Shown piece after piece: positions 27,742 through 35,615 of a stretch of DNA of 64,000 nt (its first letter is position 1; each line of letters starts with the position of its first letter). This DNA is from Advenella alkanexedens (lineage in GTDB: Bacteria > Pseudomonadota > Gammaproteobacteria > Burkholderiales > Burkholderiaceae_B). Where the stretch lies: contig NZ_JAHSPR010000003.1 of assembly GCF_019132845.1 (NCBI RefSeq), forward strand, positions 186,001-250,000, in the 5' to 3' direction. The notes below the pieces were generated by a model, which searched no databases, was not told where the DNA came from, and saw nothing but the letters and a program-made list of their open reading frames with translations. The translations under genes were made by a program, and so were the position numbers.

Positions 27742-28710
27742 ATGAAGAAATTTATCGCTTCAGTTTTACTGGGTTGCACACTTGTTACTACTGCAGCCTT
27801 GGCCGCTTATCCTGAAAAAAGCGTTCGTATTACCGTACCCTATCCCAGCGGTCAAACCACCGATGTGATTGCCCGTTTGCTGGCAGAACAGTTTTCGAAA
27901 GAACTGGGGCAGCCTTTTGTGGTTGAAAACAAAGGTGGTGCGGGTGGCATTATTGGCGTGGAAGCCGCCAAAAGGGACAAACCCGATGGTTATAATTTGC
28001 TTATTGCCGCATCGGGTCCACTGGGCATTAACCCATCACTTTATACCAACCTGCCTTATGATCCAGCCAAAGACTTCACGGCCGTTGGCATGGTTTCCAT
28101 GGTGCCCCTGTTTCTGGTGACCCGCAACGATTTCCCGGCAAACACAGTCCCGGAACTGATTGACCATATTAAAAAGAATCCGGGCAAAATCAATTATGGT
28201 TCAGGTGGCATTGGCTTAACCAATCACTTAACCATGGAAATGTTCAAACAGGCTACCGACCTTAGCTTGCTGCACGTTCCCTACCGGGGTGCCACTGCCG
28301 CGGTAGCAGGTTTGGTGGGTGGTGATACCAGTGTTATGTTTGAAGCGGCTCCAGCGATCAAACCATTGGTCCAGGACGGGCGCCTGAAAGTATTTGCCGT
28401 TGCCAATAAAAGTGGTGCCCAGGCTTTTGAAGGCGTACAGCCACTGGATAAACTGGGTGTCCCCGATTTTGATGCCACTGCCTGGATTGCATTGATTGCC
28501 CCTACCGGCACCCCTGATGAAGCCATCCAGACATTAAATAAAACCATGAACAAAATTTTGCAGGATCCTGAGCTTAAAGCAAAACTGGCGACGATTGGCA
28601 ATGAAGTTTTTATTGCCAGTCCGCAAGAAAGCCAGGCATTTATTGAAAAAGAAATTGAAAATTGGGGGAAAGCGGCCAAAGCAGCAGGTGTTGAACCGGC
28701 AAAATTGTAA
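27742..28710 (+). CDS. Bug-type tripartite tricarboxylate transporter receptor (TctC family)
   Basis: A 322-residue periplasmic binding protein with a signal peptide ending A-A-L-A-A before Y-P-E-K. Family features: I-T-V-P-Y-P-S-G-Q-T-T-D near residue 30, V-E-N-K-G-G-A-G-G-I-I-G near residue 62 and H-V-P-Y-R-G near residue 178. Bug proteins are greatly expanded in Bordetella and its relatives and bind organic acids. No TctA/TctB membrane genes are adjacent. The start at 27742 is chosen because GGAG lies at 27731; the frame extends 16 codons upstream. Confidence 0.9.
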   Translation: MKKFIASVLLGCTLVTTAALAAYPEKSVRITVPYPSGQTTDVIARLLAEQFSKELGQPFVVENKGGAGGIIGVEAAKRDKPDGYNLLIAASGPLGINPSLYTNLPYDPAKDFTAVGMVSMVPLFLVTRNDFPANTVPELIDHIKKNPGKINYGSGGIGLTNHLTMEMFKQATDLSLLHVPYRGATAAVAGLVGGDTSVMFEAAPAIKPLVQDGRLKVFAVANKSGAQAFEGVQPLDKLGVPDFDATAWIALIAPTGTPDEAIQTLNKTMNKILQDPELKAKLATIGNEVFIASPQESQAFIEKEIENWGKAAKAAGVEPAKL

Positions 28711-28761
28711 AAACCGGTTTTTCAGTTATTAAAGCCGGTTTTACGGCAAGATTTTTTAATA

Positions 28762-28811
28762 CTGCATTTATTACTGGATATTGAATCCTCTGATAAATGC
28801 AGTTTTTTATT
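28762..28811 (+). terminator. Intrinsic terminator after the Bug receptor
   Basis: CTGCATTTAT (28762-28771) and ATAAATGCAG (28793-28802) are perfect 10-bp arms followed by TTTTTTATT. A weaker hairpin, AAAACCGG with CCGGTTTT, precedes it just after the stop codon at 28710. Confidence 0.7.
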
Positions 28812-28849
28812 GGCCAAAATTTATATTTTCAGGACAATTTTGAAAATTA

Positions 28850-28878
28850 CCAAAAACAGGTGTTTATGCTGTTTTTGG
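28850..28878. repeat. Perfect 10-bp hairpin at the left edge of the DnaA-box segment
   Basis: CCAAAAACAG (28850-28859) and CTGTTTTTGG (28869-28878) pair perfectly around a 9-base loop and are followed by GTTTTCTTTT. It may be a second terminator or a structural part of the origin-like region. Confidence 0.55.
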
Positions 28879-28929
28879 GTTTTCTTTTATGTTGTTAAAC
28901 TTATTCATATATAAATGATGAATAGACAG

Positions 28930-29240
28930 ATGCTCTGTGGATAAGTCTGTTTACCCTATAATTTTCTTTATTTTCAATAAATTACAGCAAAATTCTGCTG
29001 TTTACTCATGCTCTTTTTGAAATTGGATAAAGTTGAACAAGTTATCCACAAAAATTTGAAGATCTGCTTATGAACTTTTCATACAAAAGTTATCCACAAA
29101 TCATTTTCTTAGCAGTTATCCACAGGCTGGAATTTTATTTTACCCCGTTTTTTTGAGCATTTTTTGATCAAACCAATGAATTCATCTATAAAATAGGTTC
29201 TGTATCTGAAGATGAAGATTTGGTAGCGCGATAATTTATA
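28930..29240. other. Origin-like segment: four perfect DnaA boxes in AT-rich DNA
   Basis: The perfect 9-mer TTATCCACA occurs at 29042-29050, 29090-29098 and 29116-29124 on the + strand, and its complement TGTGGATAA at 28936-28944. Between and after them the DNA is strongly A/T-rich, with an ACAGCA/TGCTGT hairpin at 28984-29001 and GATC sites near 29060 and 29165. No gene occupies 28711-29340. Clustered boxes plus an A/T-rich tract are the layout of oriC; a datA-like DnaA-titration site is the alternative. The dnaA-rpmH gap has only one perfect box. Confidence 0.6.
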
Positions 29241-29247
29241 TCTATAC

Positions 29248-29287
29248 ATTTAAATATATTGATATATTTTTTGTTACAAACTATAAT
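29248..29287 (+). promoter_or_regulatory. Sulfide-responsive promoter of the SQR gene with 18-bp operator
   Basis: TTGATA (29259-29264) and TATAAT (29282-29287) are spaced by 17 bases, an excellent sigma-70 promoter. The 18-base motif at 29248-29265 covers the -35 box and occurs again, inverted, at 31570-31587 before the regulator and dioxygenase genes. Repression by the BigR-like protein is inferred. Confidence 0.7.
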
Positions 29288-29340
29288 GGTTGTGATATAA
29301 GAACTTTATGTTTTTACATAAATCTCACCAAGGAGAGAAT

Positions 29341-30681
29341 ATGGTTAATACCAAGCCGGAGTTATCTACAGCCAGAAGAAAACTTATCAAAATCATGGGG
29401 GCTTCAGGTCTTGGCATGTCTGGCCTGATTCCTGTCACTCAAACTGCTTCTGCTCAAACAGTATTGGATGCAAATGTCAGTATTGTGATCGCAGGTAGTG
29501 GCCTGGCCGGTTTAGCGGCTGCTCATCGTTTGCGCAAGCAGCTTCCGAACGCCAAAATTACCATTATTGATGCCAAGAAAGAACATAATTACCAGCCGGG
29601 ATATACCTTGTTGGCAACCGGTATTTGGCATTCCACCCAAAGTGTCCGTGATCGCAATGAACGCTTAATGCCACCCGGGGTTGATTGGGTGCAAGAAGCG
29701 GTTGCCAGTTTTGAGCCGGAACTGAACCAGGTGCAAACCGTTTCTGGCAAAAAATTTGATTATGATTACCTGATTGTCGCCACGGGGCTGATTTTAAAAT
29801 ATGATGAAATCGAGGGTATGGACCCTTCTCTTATTGGCCAAAATGGTGTGGGCAGTGTCTACCATAGTCCCGATGCCGCCGCCAATACCTGGAGAGCCAT
29901 TGATGCATTTCGTCAGAAAGGTGGCCGTGCCGTCATGACACTGGCACCCACCTTCATGAAGTGTGCCGGTGCGCCTCTGAAAATGACCTTTATGGTGGCA
30001 GATTGGCTTAATGAGTCAGGCGTTAAAAACAATTCACAGGTTGATTTTTTTGCGCCATCCACCTCTATTTTCAGTGTGAAAACAGTTAATGATCTGGTGT
30101 TAAAGCGCTGGGAAGCCTTGCCGGTTAGCACCAAAGTTCATTTTCACCGGCAACTGACCGGGGTTGATCCTTCAGCGAAAACCGCTTACTTTACCGATCA
30201 GGATGGTGCTGTCCATAAAGAAGATTATGATTTTCTGCATGTGGTACCTCCCATGTATGCCCCTGATGCGGTAAGGCAAAGCAGTCTGGTGGTTGCAGAT
30301 GGCGTACAAAAAGGCTGGCTTGATGTGGATAAGGGAACCCTGCAGCATACCCGTTACCCGAATGTGTTCGGATTGGGTGATGTAAATGGTACGCCACGCG
30401 GTAAAACAGCGGCCACCGTCAAGAAAAGTGCACCTATTATGGTGCATAACCTGCTGCAACAAATGCAAGGCAAGCCGGCAGACCAGATATTTGATGGTTA
30501 TACTTCGTGCCCCATGCTCATTCGCCGTGGCTCGGCCTGGTTGGTTGAATTCAACTATGCCGGGGAGCTGACTCCCACCATGCCGCTTATCGATCCTTTA
30601 AAGGACAGTTACCTGGCCTGGTTCCTGGAAGACGAATTGTTAAAACCTGCTTATATGGCTGTCCTTAAAGGCAAGGCTTAG
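29341..30681 (+). CDS. Sulfide:quinone oxidoreductase-like flavoprotein with Tat signal
   Basis: A 446-residue FAD enzyme predicted to oxidise sulfide and pass electrons to quinone. The start at 29341 follows AAGGAG (29330-29335). The N-terminus has a twin-arginine motif (A-R-R-K-L-I-K) and a hydrophobic stretch ending A-S-A-Q, so export by Tat is predicted. The FAD site is V-I-A-G-S-G-L-A-G-L. Two cysteines typical of type II SQR are present: Cys208 in M-K-C-A-G-A-P and Cys390 in G-Y-T-S-C-P. A flavocytochrome c sulfide dehydrogenase-like protein is the alternative. Confidence 0.82.
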   Translation: MVNTKPELSTARRKLIKIMGASGLGMSGLIPVTQTASAQTVLDANVSIVIAGSGLAGLAAAHRLRKQLPNAKITIIDAKKEHNYQPGYTLLATGIWHSTQSVRDRNERLMPPGVDWVQEAVASFEPELNQVQTVSGKKFDYDYLIVATGLILKYDEIEGMDPSLIGQNGVGSVYHSPDAAANTWRAIDAFRQKGGRAVMTLAPTFMKCAGAPLKMTFMVADWLNESGVKNNSQVDFFAPSTSIFSVKTVNDLVLKRWEALPVSTKVHFHRQLTGVDPSAKTAYFTDQDGAVHKEDYDFLHVVPPMYAPDAVRQSSLVVADGVQKGWLDVDKGTLQHTRYPNVFGLGDVNGTPRGKTAATVKKSAPIMVHNLLQQMQGKPADQIFDGYTSCPMLIRRGSAWLVEFNYAGELTPTMPLIDPLKDSYLAWFLEDELLKPAYMAVLKGKA

Positions 30682-30695
30682 TTTAGGAGAACATA

Positions 30696-31037
30696 ATGAC
30701 TGAATTGTTACTGGGCCTGAATATTTTGTATGAATGGTTTTTGTTAAGTCCTGTTTTGCCAACAGTAATGGCGGTGTTGTTAATAGCCGCTTATGTGTGG
30801 GCGATGGCCAGGAAACCGCTTAACTGGAAAGGCAGCTGGCCACTTAGCTGGAAGGTGGGGTTATTGGTGGCAGTTGCCGCGTTTTTTGGCGTCCCATGGT
30901 GGGTGGATTCTTCGGTAACTGAACTAAACTATCTTCCCGACTGGTTGTTGAATATATCAATGGCCATTGGCATTGGTGTTTATGGAGCCTTGCTGGTGTG
31001 GCCTTTGTTTGGCATCATACGAAAAGCCAGAGCGTAA
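30696..31037 (+). CDS. Small membrane protein of the sulfide locus, unknown function
   Basis: A 113-residue protein with three hydrophobic helices (about residues 15-37, 50-68 and 85-107) separated by short basic or acidic loops; no Cys or His cluster is seen. It lies 14 bases behind the SQR gene with TAGGAGA as ribosome site, so they form an operon. I do not recognise the family. It may anchor the exported flavoenzyme to the membrane or handle its quinone side; this is only context. Confidence 0.7.
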   Translation: MTELLLGLNILYEWFLLSPVLPTVMAVLLIAAYVWAMARKPLNWKGSWPLSWKVGLLVAVAAFFGVPWWVDSSVTELNYLPDWLLNISMAIGIGVYGALLVWPLFGIIRKARA

Positions 31038-31195
31038 CATGACAAATATGGCCTGTTGATCTTTCTGAAGGATGATTATTTCCGCCTGTTCGATCAACTT
31101 GTCATTTTGAAAATAAAAAAACGGGTCTGCTGATTTTATCGGATCCGGTTTTTTTGGAGGGTTTAAATATATTGCCACTGGCGTTATAAGGCTAT

Positions 31196-31507
31196 TTATT
31201 GGTTTGTTTCAGCCCCAGAGCCGGAACAGTAAATTTTGTACAGGGCGGCAATAATGGGCTCGGCGTTTGCCGTACTTAAACGATAGGTCAAAGTACGCTG
31301 ATCGCGCGTGAAATCAACCACATTTTCGCTACGCAATTTGGCCAGGTGATTGGACATGGACGTTTGGCTGATGCCAACGATTTTGGTCAATTCGGTAACG
31401 TTACGCTCGCTTTCAAGAAGCGCGCATAAAATCAGCAAACGGTGAGGATGTGCGATAAGTTTTAAAAAGCGGGCCGCTTTCTCGGCACTGGCAGCCATGT
31501 CTTGCAT
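31196..31507 (-). CDS. bigR: ArsR-family sulfide/persulfide-sensing repressor (BigR/SqrR type)
   Basis: A 103-residue winged-helix repressor. The ATG at 31507 is favoured because a good promoter (TTGATT 31561-31566, 17 bases, TATAAT 31538-31543 on the minus strand) lies in front of it; the longer frame to 31576 would begin upstream of that promoter. The recognition helix is S-Q-T-S-M-S-N-H-L near residue 47. Cys28 and Cys94 are 66 residues apart, the same spacing as the redox pair Cys42/Cys108 of BigR, which forms tetrasulfide bridges with persulfides. It is flanked by SQR and dioxygenase genes. Confidence 0.85.
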   Translation of the reverse strand: MQDMAASAEKAARFLKLIAHPHRLLILCALLESERNVTELTKIVGISQTSMSNHLAKLRSENVVDFTRDQRTLTYRLSTANAEPIIAALYKIYCSGSGAETNQ

Positions 31508-31537
31508 AATGGATCCGTATAATTGAAGAATGCTGTA

Positions 31538-31608
31538 ATTATAGGCATTGCGATAGTAACAATCAATAAATATCAATATATTTAAATTTCATGATTTATT
31601 GATATAAT
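31538..31608. promoter_or_regulatory. Divergent promoters and operators of the repressor and dioxygenase genes
   Basis: The minus-strand promoter TTGATT-17-TATAAT (31566 to 31538) reads the repressor gene; a plus-strand TATAAT at 31603-31608 reads the dioxygenase gene. Between them, 31570-31587 repeats the 18-base motif of the SQR promoter in inverted orientation, and TCAATAAAT (31563-31571) with ATTTATTGA (31594-31602) form a larger inverted repeat. Binding here would block both promoters. Confidence 0.65.
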
Positions 31609-31651
31609 AGCGACAAGACTATTATTTCCCTATAACAGGAGTGCTCCGTCC

Positions 31652-32551
31652 ATGAATGATTCAAACATCCCGCAAACCGATCAATTAATCAAACCGCTGG
31701 TGACTGCTTTTTTTGATGAACAAACCAATACTTATTCCTATATTGTGCAAGACCCGTTGTCCAAGGCCTGTGCCATTGTGGATCCTGTTTTGAATTTTGA
31801 TTATCCATCGGGAACAACCAGTTATGAGGGGGCAGACGCCATTATTGCGGCGGTTAAGCAACAGGGTTTGCAAACCGAGTGGATTATTGAAACGCATGCC
31901 CATGCCGATCACTTGTCCGCCGCTCCCTATATCAAACAGGCCCTGGGTGGGAAAATCGCCATTGGTGAAAAAATAACCACGGTTCAGAAAACCTTTGGAA
32001 AATTGTTTAATGACGGTCCGGGTTTTGCGCGTGATGGAAGTCAGTTCGATTATTTGTTCAAAGAAAACGAGACCTATAAAATTGGTCATCTGACAGCTAC
32101 CGCCTTATATACGCCTGGTCATACGCCTGCCTGCATGAGTCATATTATTGGTGATGCCATTTTTGTTGGTGATACTATTTTCATGCCCGATGGTGGTACT
32201 GCCCGTGCCGATTTTCCGGGTGGTGATGCTGCCGAACTCTATCGTTCCATTCATAAAATATTAAGTCTGCCAGGTAATTACCGTATCTTTGTATGTCACG
32301 ATTACGCCCCTAACGATCGGGAGTATGCGTGTGAAACCACGGTGGCAGACCAGTTAAAGCATAATATTCATGTGAAGGAAGGCATCAGTCTGGAAGAGTT
32401 TGTGTCAATGCGCCGGGCTCGTGACAAAACCCTTGGCATGCCACGCCTTATTTTGCCCTCCCTGCAAGTAAACATAAGGGCGGGCAATATGCCAGAACCC
32501 GAAGACAACGGGCTTGTTTATTTAAAATTACCGGTGAATGCGTTTAAATAA
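31652..32551 (+). CDS. blh: Persulfide dioxygenase-like MBL-fold protein (ETHE1/Blh type)
   Basis: A 299-residue metallo-beta-lactamase-fold protein with the metal motif T-H-A-H-A-D-H near residue 82. G-H-T-P-A-C near residue 157 and F-V-G-D-T-I-F-M-P-D-G-G-T-A-R-A-D-F-P-G-G near residue 171 are characteristic of the Blh/ETHE1 group. These non-haem iron enzymes oxidise glutathione persulfide to sulfite, the step after SQR. No rhodanese domain is fused. A CAGGAGT ribosome site lies upstream. Confidence 0.88.
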   Translation: MNDSNIPQTDQLIKPLVTAFFDEQTNTYSYIVQDPLSKACAIVDPVLNFDYPSGTTSYEGADAIIAAVKQQGLQTEWIIETHAHADHLSAAPYIKQALGGKIAIGEKITTVQKTFGKLFNDGPGFARDGSQFDYLFKENETYKIGHLTATALYTPGHTPACMSHIIGDAIFVGDTIFMPDGGTARADFPGGDAAELYRSIHKILSLPGNYRIFVCHDYAPNDREYACETTVADQLKHNIHVKEGISLEEFVSMRRARDKTLGMPRLILPSLQVNIRAGNMPEPEDNGLVYLKLPVNAFK

Positions 32552-32560
32552 AAATGAACG

Positions 32561-32597
32561 ACCGCCACTAAACGCTATGCGTTCAGGTGGTGGTTTT
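32561..32597 (+). terminator. Hairpin terminator after the dioxygenase gene
   Basis: ACCGCCAC..AACGC and GCGTT..GGTGGTGGT pair with a small bulge around a TAT loop and run into TTTTCTG. It lies 10 bases after the stop codon, before the convergent LysR gene. Confidence 0.65.
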
Positions 32598-32644
32598 CTG
32601 CTGCCCGGTTATGTGCGTGAATTCAAGTCAGGGGATGATTTCAA

Positions 32645-33544
32645 TTATGAGTCTTGCATTTCCTGCTTGAACAAATCAATAAATGCCTGTGTTCGGGTAG
32701 GTAACAGCCGTCTTCCGGGGGTGACGCACCAGACCGTATCGGCAGGCATCGACCACTCTGGCAAGACGCGCAGCAGACGGCCTTCTTTTTCATAGGTACG
32801 TGCAAACATTTCTGACAGCCCTACAATACCCATGCCCTGAGCGGCCAGATCCTGGTGCAGGCCTAGCGAGTTCGATGAAATCCTGTGCAGGGGCAAGCCC
32901 ACCCATTCTTCTTTACCGTTATTCAGTTTCCAGGGGAGAAAATCTCCCCGGCTGTTAATCAATACCATTCCCTGGTGCTTGAGTAAATCTTCGGGTGATG
33001 AAGGCGTGCCGTGTTTTTTCAGATAAAACGGGTTGGCATAAAGGCCATTATTCAGTACCGCTATTTTGCGAGCAACCAATGTACTGTCATCGGGCAAAGC
33101 AGGAGCGATACGAATGGCAATATCAAAACGCTCCACAATCAAGTCCACCCGTCTTGCCGACAAATCCAACTCAATGCAAACCTGAGGATACTGACGGGTA
33201 AATTTCTCGAGGAACGACACCAGGGCAAATTCCTTGAACTCAGTGGGCATGGAAACCCGTAATTTTCCTTGTGGTGTGGTTTGCCGATTCTGGGCAAATG
33301 CGCTGGCTGCCTCGGTTTCTTCCAGCAGTCGTTTGGCATGCTCCAGTATTCCTTCGCCAAAATCGGTAATTGCCAGTTTACGGGTACTGCGGGTAATCAG
33401 CTTTTCGCCCAACAGGGTTTCCAGTTCACTGATACGCCGTGACAGGGTGGATTTTGGCAGACCTGTGTGATCGGAAGCGGCAGAAAAACTGCCATATTCC
33501 ATAATATGGGCAAACAAAATCAGGTCATTTGGATTCAAAGTCAT
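32645..33544 (-). CDS. LysR family transcriptional regulator
   Basis: A 299-residue regulator with an N-terminal helix-turn-helix (F-A-H-I-M-E-Y-G-S-F-S-A-A-S-D-H-T-G-L-P-K-S-T-L near residue 10-33, then S-R-R-I-S-E-L-E) and a C-terminal effector domain. It is divergent from the cytochrome b561/YceI genes, which it probably controls; the A/T-rich 143-base gap between them would hold its site. The effector is unknown. Confidence 0.88.
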   Translation of the reverse strand: MTLNPNDLILFAHIMEYGSFSAASDHTGLPKSTLSRRISELETLLGEKLITRSTRKLAITDFGEGILEHAKRLLEETEAASAFAQNRQTTPQGKLRVSMPTEFKEFALVSFLEKFTRQYPQVCIELDLSARRVDLIVERFDIAIRIAPALPDDSTLVARKIAVLNNGLYANPFYLKKHGTPSSPEDLLKHQGMVLINSRGDFLPWKLNNGKEEWVGLPLHRISSNSLGLHQDLAAQGMGIVGLSEMFARTYEKEGRLLRVLPEWSMPADTVWCVTPGRRLLPTRTQAFIDLFKQEMQDS

Positions 33545-33687
33545 GGTTTTTATCCCTTATTATTCCACTGATGGGACAAGTATATCCAAATTAAGACCTT
33601 CTGCTTTCAGGCAGGATTGAATAGAATATTTAAAATAAATTCATTGTTATTGATGTATTCATTAATTTTATGGAAGGAGGCGGTCCC

Positions 33688-34230
33688 ATGAGCCAACGAT
33701 ATACCACTACCGCAATTGCCATTCATTGGTTAATGGCATTGGGCCTAAGTGGTACCTTTGCCTTGGGTTTTTATATGCAGGACCTGCCTTTGTCTCCGTC
33801 AAAGCTGCAGTTTTACGCCTGGCATAAATGGGCGGGCATGGCCATGCTGATCCTGGTATTTGTCCGGCTGGCCTGGCGCATAACCCATGCTTCTCCTCCA
33901 TTACCGGGCACCATGTCCGGATTCATGCGATTTATGGCGCATGCCGCTCATTGGGTGCTGTATGCACTGATGATGGCGATTCCTTTAAGTGGCTGGTTGA
34001 TGAGTTCGGCACAGGGATTCCAGGTGGTCTGGTTTGGCATTTGGCCTTTACCTGATTTGGTGGGCAAGGATGCGGTGCTGGGTGAATTGCTGAATACGGT
34101 GCACTGGGTCTTGAATTACGCTTTACTGGTTTTTGTGGGCTTACACATTGTTGCGGCGCTTAAGCATCATATTGTGGACAGGGACGATATTCTGACACGC
34201 ATGATTCCGGTTCTGGACAAACAGAAATAA
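33688..34230 (+). CDS. Cytochrome b561 family protein
   Basis: A 180-residue membrane cytochrome with four helices. Haem-binding His are seen in I-A-I-H-W-L, Y-A-W-H-K-W, A-A-H-W-V and G-L-H-I-V, the set expected for the di-haem b561 (CybB/YodB) family, which passes electrons to or from quinone. The ATG at 33688 fits AAGGAGG at 33674-33680; an earlier ATG at 33670 overlaps that site and is unlikely. It is first in an operon with two YceI genes, a common pairing. Confidence 0.88.
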   Translation: MSQRYTTTAIAIHWLMALGLSGTFALGFYMQDLPLSPSKLQFYAWHKWAGMAMLILVFVRLAWRITHASPPLPGTMSGFMRFMAHAAHWVLYALMMAIPLSGWLMSSAQGFQVVWFGIWPLPDLVGKDAVLGELLNTVHWVLNYALLVFVGLHIVAALKHHIVDRDDILTRMIPVLDKQK

Positions 34231-34251
34231 ACGAATTATCAGGAGAAACAC

Positions 34252-34824
34252 ATGTTGAAACAGCATTTGCGTCATTTTTTTACCGCTACAGCCTTGTTGC
34301 TTGCCATGACGGGTACTGTCAGTGCGGTTGAATATAAAACCATTGATCCATCGGCCAGCAAATTGTCATTTACCTATAGCCAGATGAACGTCAATATGGA
34401 TGGGCACTTCAAGCAAGTCAATGCATCACAATTCAGTTTTGATCCTGCCGTGCCGGAACAGGCTCGTGTGATCATTGAAATACCGCTTGCGGATATTGAT
34501 GCCGGTTATGGTGAAGCCAATGAAGAATTGAAAAAAACCGAATGGCTGGATATATCCACTTATCCGGTTGCCAAATTTGAGTCTGTCAAGGTCCAGGCCT
34601 TGGGTGACAACCGTTTCCAGGTGGATGGCAAGCTTGACATCAAGGGCAATACCCGTGACGTATCCATTCCATTCACGTTTTCTGAAAAAGACGGTCAGGG
34701 TATTTTTGAAGGTGAATTTGCTTTCAAACGGGCCGATTTTAAAGTGGGTGAAGGCATGTGGGGAGATTTTGGCATTGTAGCCAATGACATCCGGATTACA
34801 TTCAGTGTGGTGGCAGGACAATAA
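34252..34824 (+). CDS. YceI family periplasmic protein
   Basis: A 190-residue protein with a signal peptide ending S-A-V-E or V-S-A and a lipocalin-like YceI domain, a beta-barrel that binds polyisoprenoids such as ubiquinone in structurally known members. Characteristic phrases are T-I-D-P-S-A-S-K-L-S-F-T-Y and W-L-D-I-S-T-Y-P-V-A-K-F near residue 100. It follows the cytochrome by 21 bases with a CAGGAGA site. A quinone or isoprenoid link with the b561 is plausible. Confidence 0.85.
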   Translation: MLKQHLRHFFTATALLLAMTGTVSAVEYKTIDPSASKLSFTYSQMNVNMDGHFKQVNASQFSFDPAVPEQARVIIEIPLADIDAGYGEANEELKKTEWLDISTYPVAKFESVKVQALGDNRFQVDGKLDIKGNTRDVSIPFTFSEKDGQGIFEGEFAFKRADFKVGEGMWGDFGIVANDIRITFSVVAGQ

Positions 34825-34886
34825 TCCTGTCGGTTTATACCCAACAATATATTTGAGTTATTTTTTATTAAATGAAAGGATTTATC

Positions 34887-35456
34887 ATGAAAAAACATCT
34901 TATTGCAGCCGCGTTTGCAACGCTTATCGCTTCACCTGCCTTTGCGGCCACCGAAACTTATAACATTGACCCAAGCCATACATTCCCGCGCTTTTCTTAT
35001 GACCATATGGGCATGTCCAAGCAGATTCTGCGTTTTAACAAAACCTCAGGCACTGTACAGCTGGACAAGGAAGCCAAAACCGCTGCCGTTGATATCACGG
35101 TAGACATGAAATCCATTGATACCGGTTTTGAACTGTTTGATGAACATATCCAGGGTGAAGATTTTCTGGATACAGGTAAATTTCCAACCGCCACGTTCAA
35201 ATCCACCAATGTGGTCTTTGAAGGTGATAAGCCGGTCAGCATCGACGGTGACCTGACCATCAAGGGCATTACCAAACCGGTAACCCTTACCATCACTTCT
35301 TTTGTCAATATGCCTCATCCCATGTTGAATAAAGATGCCATTGGTGCCAACGCCACCGCCGTCATCAAGCGGACCGAATTCAATGCCGGTAAGTTTGCAC
35401 CCGGCGTGGGTGATGAAGTTACACTGGATATCGCATTGGAAGCCGTCAAGCAATAA
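34887..35456 (+). CDS. YceI family periplasmic protein (second copy)
   Basis: A 189-residue paralogue of the preceding gene with a clear signal peptide (A-S-P-A-F-A-A). The domain starts Y-N-I-D-P-S-H-T-F-P-R-F-S-Y-D-H and contains F-L-D-T-G-K-F-P-T-A-T-F near residue 93, closer to the YceI consensus than the first copy. AAAGGA just before 34887 favours this ATG over the one at 34872. The two copies differ enough to suggest different ligands. Confidence 0.87.
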   Translation: MKKHLIAAAFATLIASPAFAATETYNIDPSHTFPRFSYDHMGMSKQILRFNKTSGTVQLDKEAKTAAVDITVDMKSIDTGFELFDEHIQGEDFLDTGKFPTATFKSTNVVFEGDKPVSIDGDLTIKGITKPVTLTITSFVNMPHPMLNKDAIGANATAVIKRTEFNAGKFAPGVGDEVTLDIALEAVKQ

Positions 35457-35475
35457 TCGGATTATTTGAATCATG

Positions 35476-35498
35476 CCCGATATGATTTTCATATCGGG
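35476..35498. terminator. Perfect hairpin after the YceI operon
   Basis: CCCGATATGA (35476-35485) and TCATATCGGG (35489-35498) are perfect 10-bp arms around TTT. No T-run follows, so it may end or stabilise the message. Confidence 0.55.
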
Positions 35499-35615
35499 TC
35501 GTTGCAAATCATTCCTTGCTGGCACACATAACAAGCGGGCTCTTTAACTGGGCCCGTATATTTGCCAGGATGTATTCGGATTGATGGCTGTTTATTTTTT
35601 CCACAGGAGTTTTAC

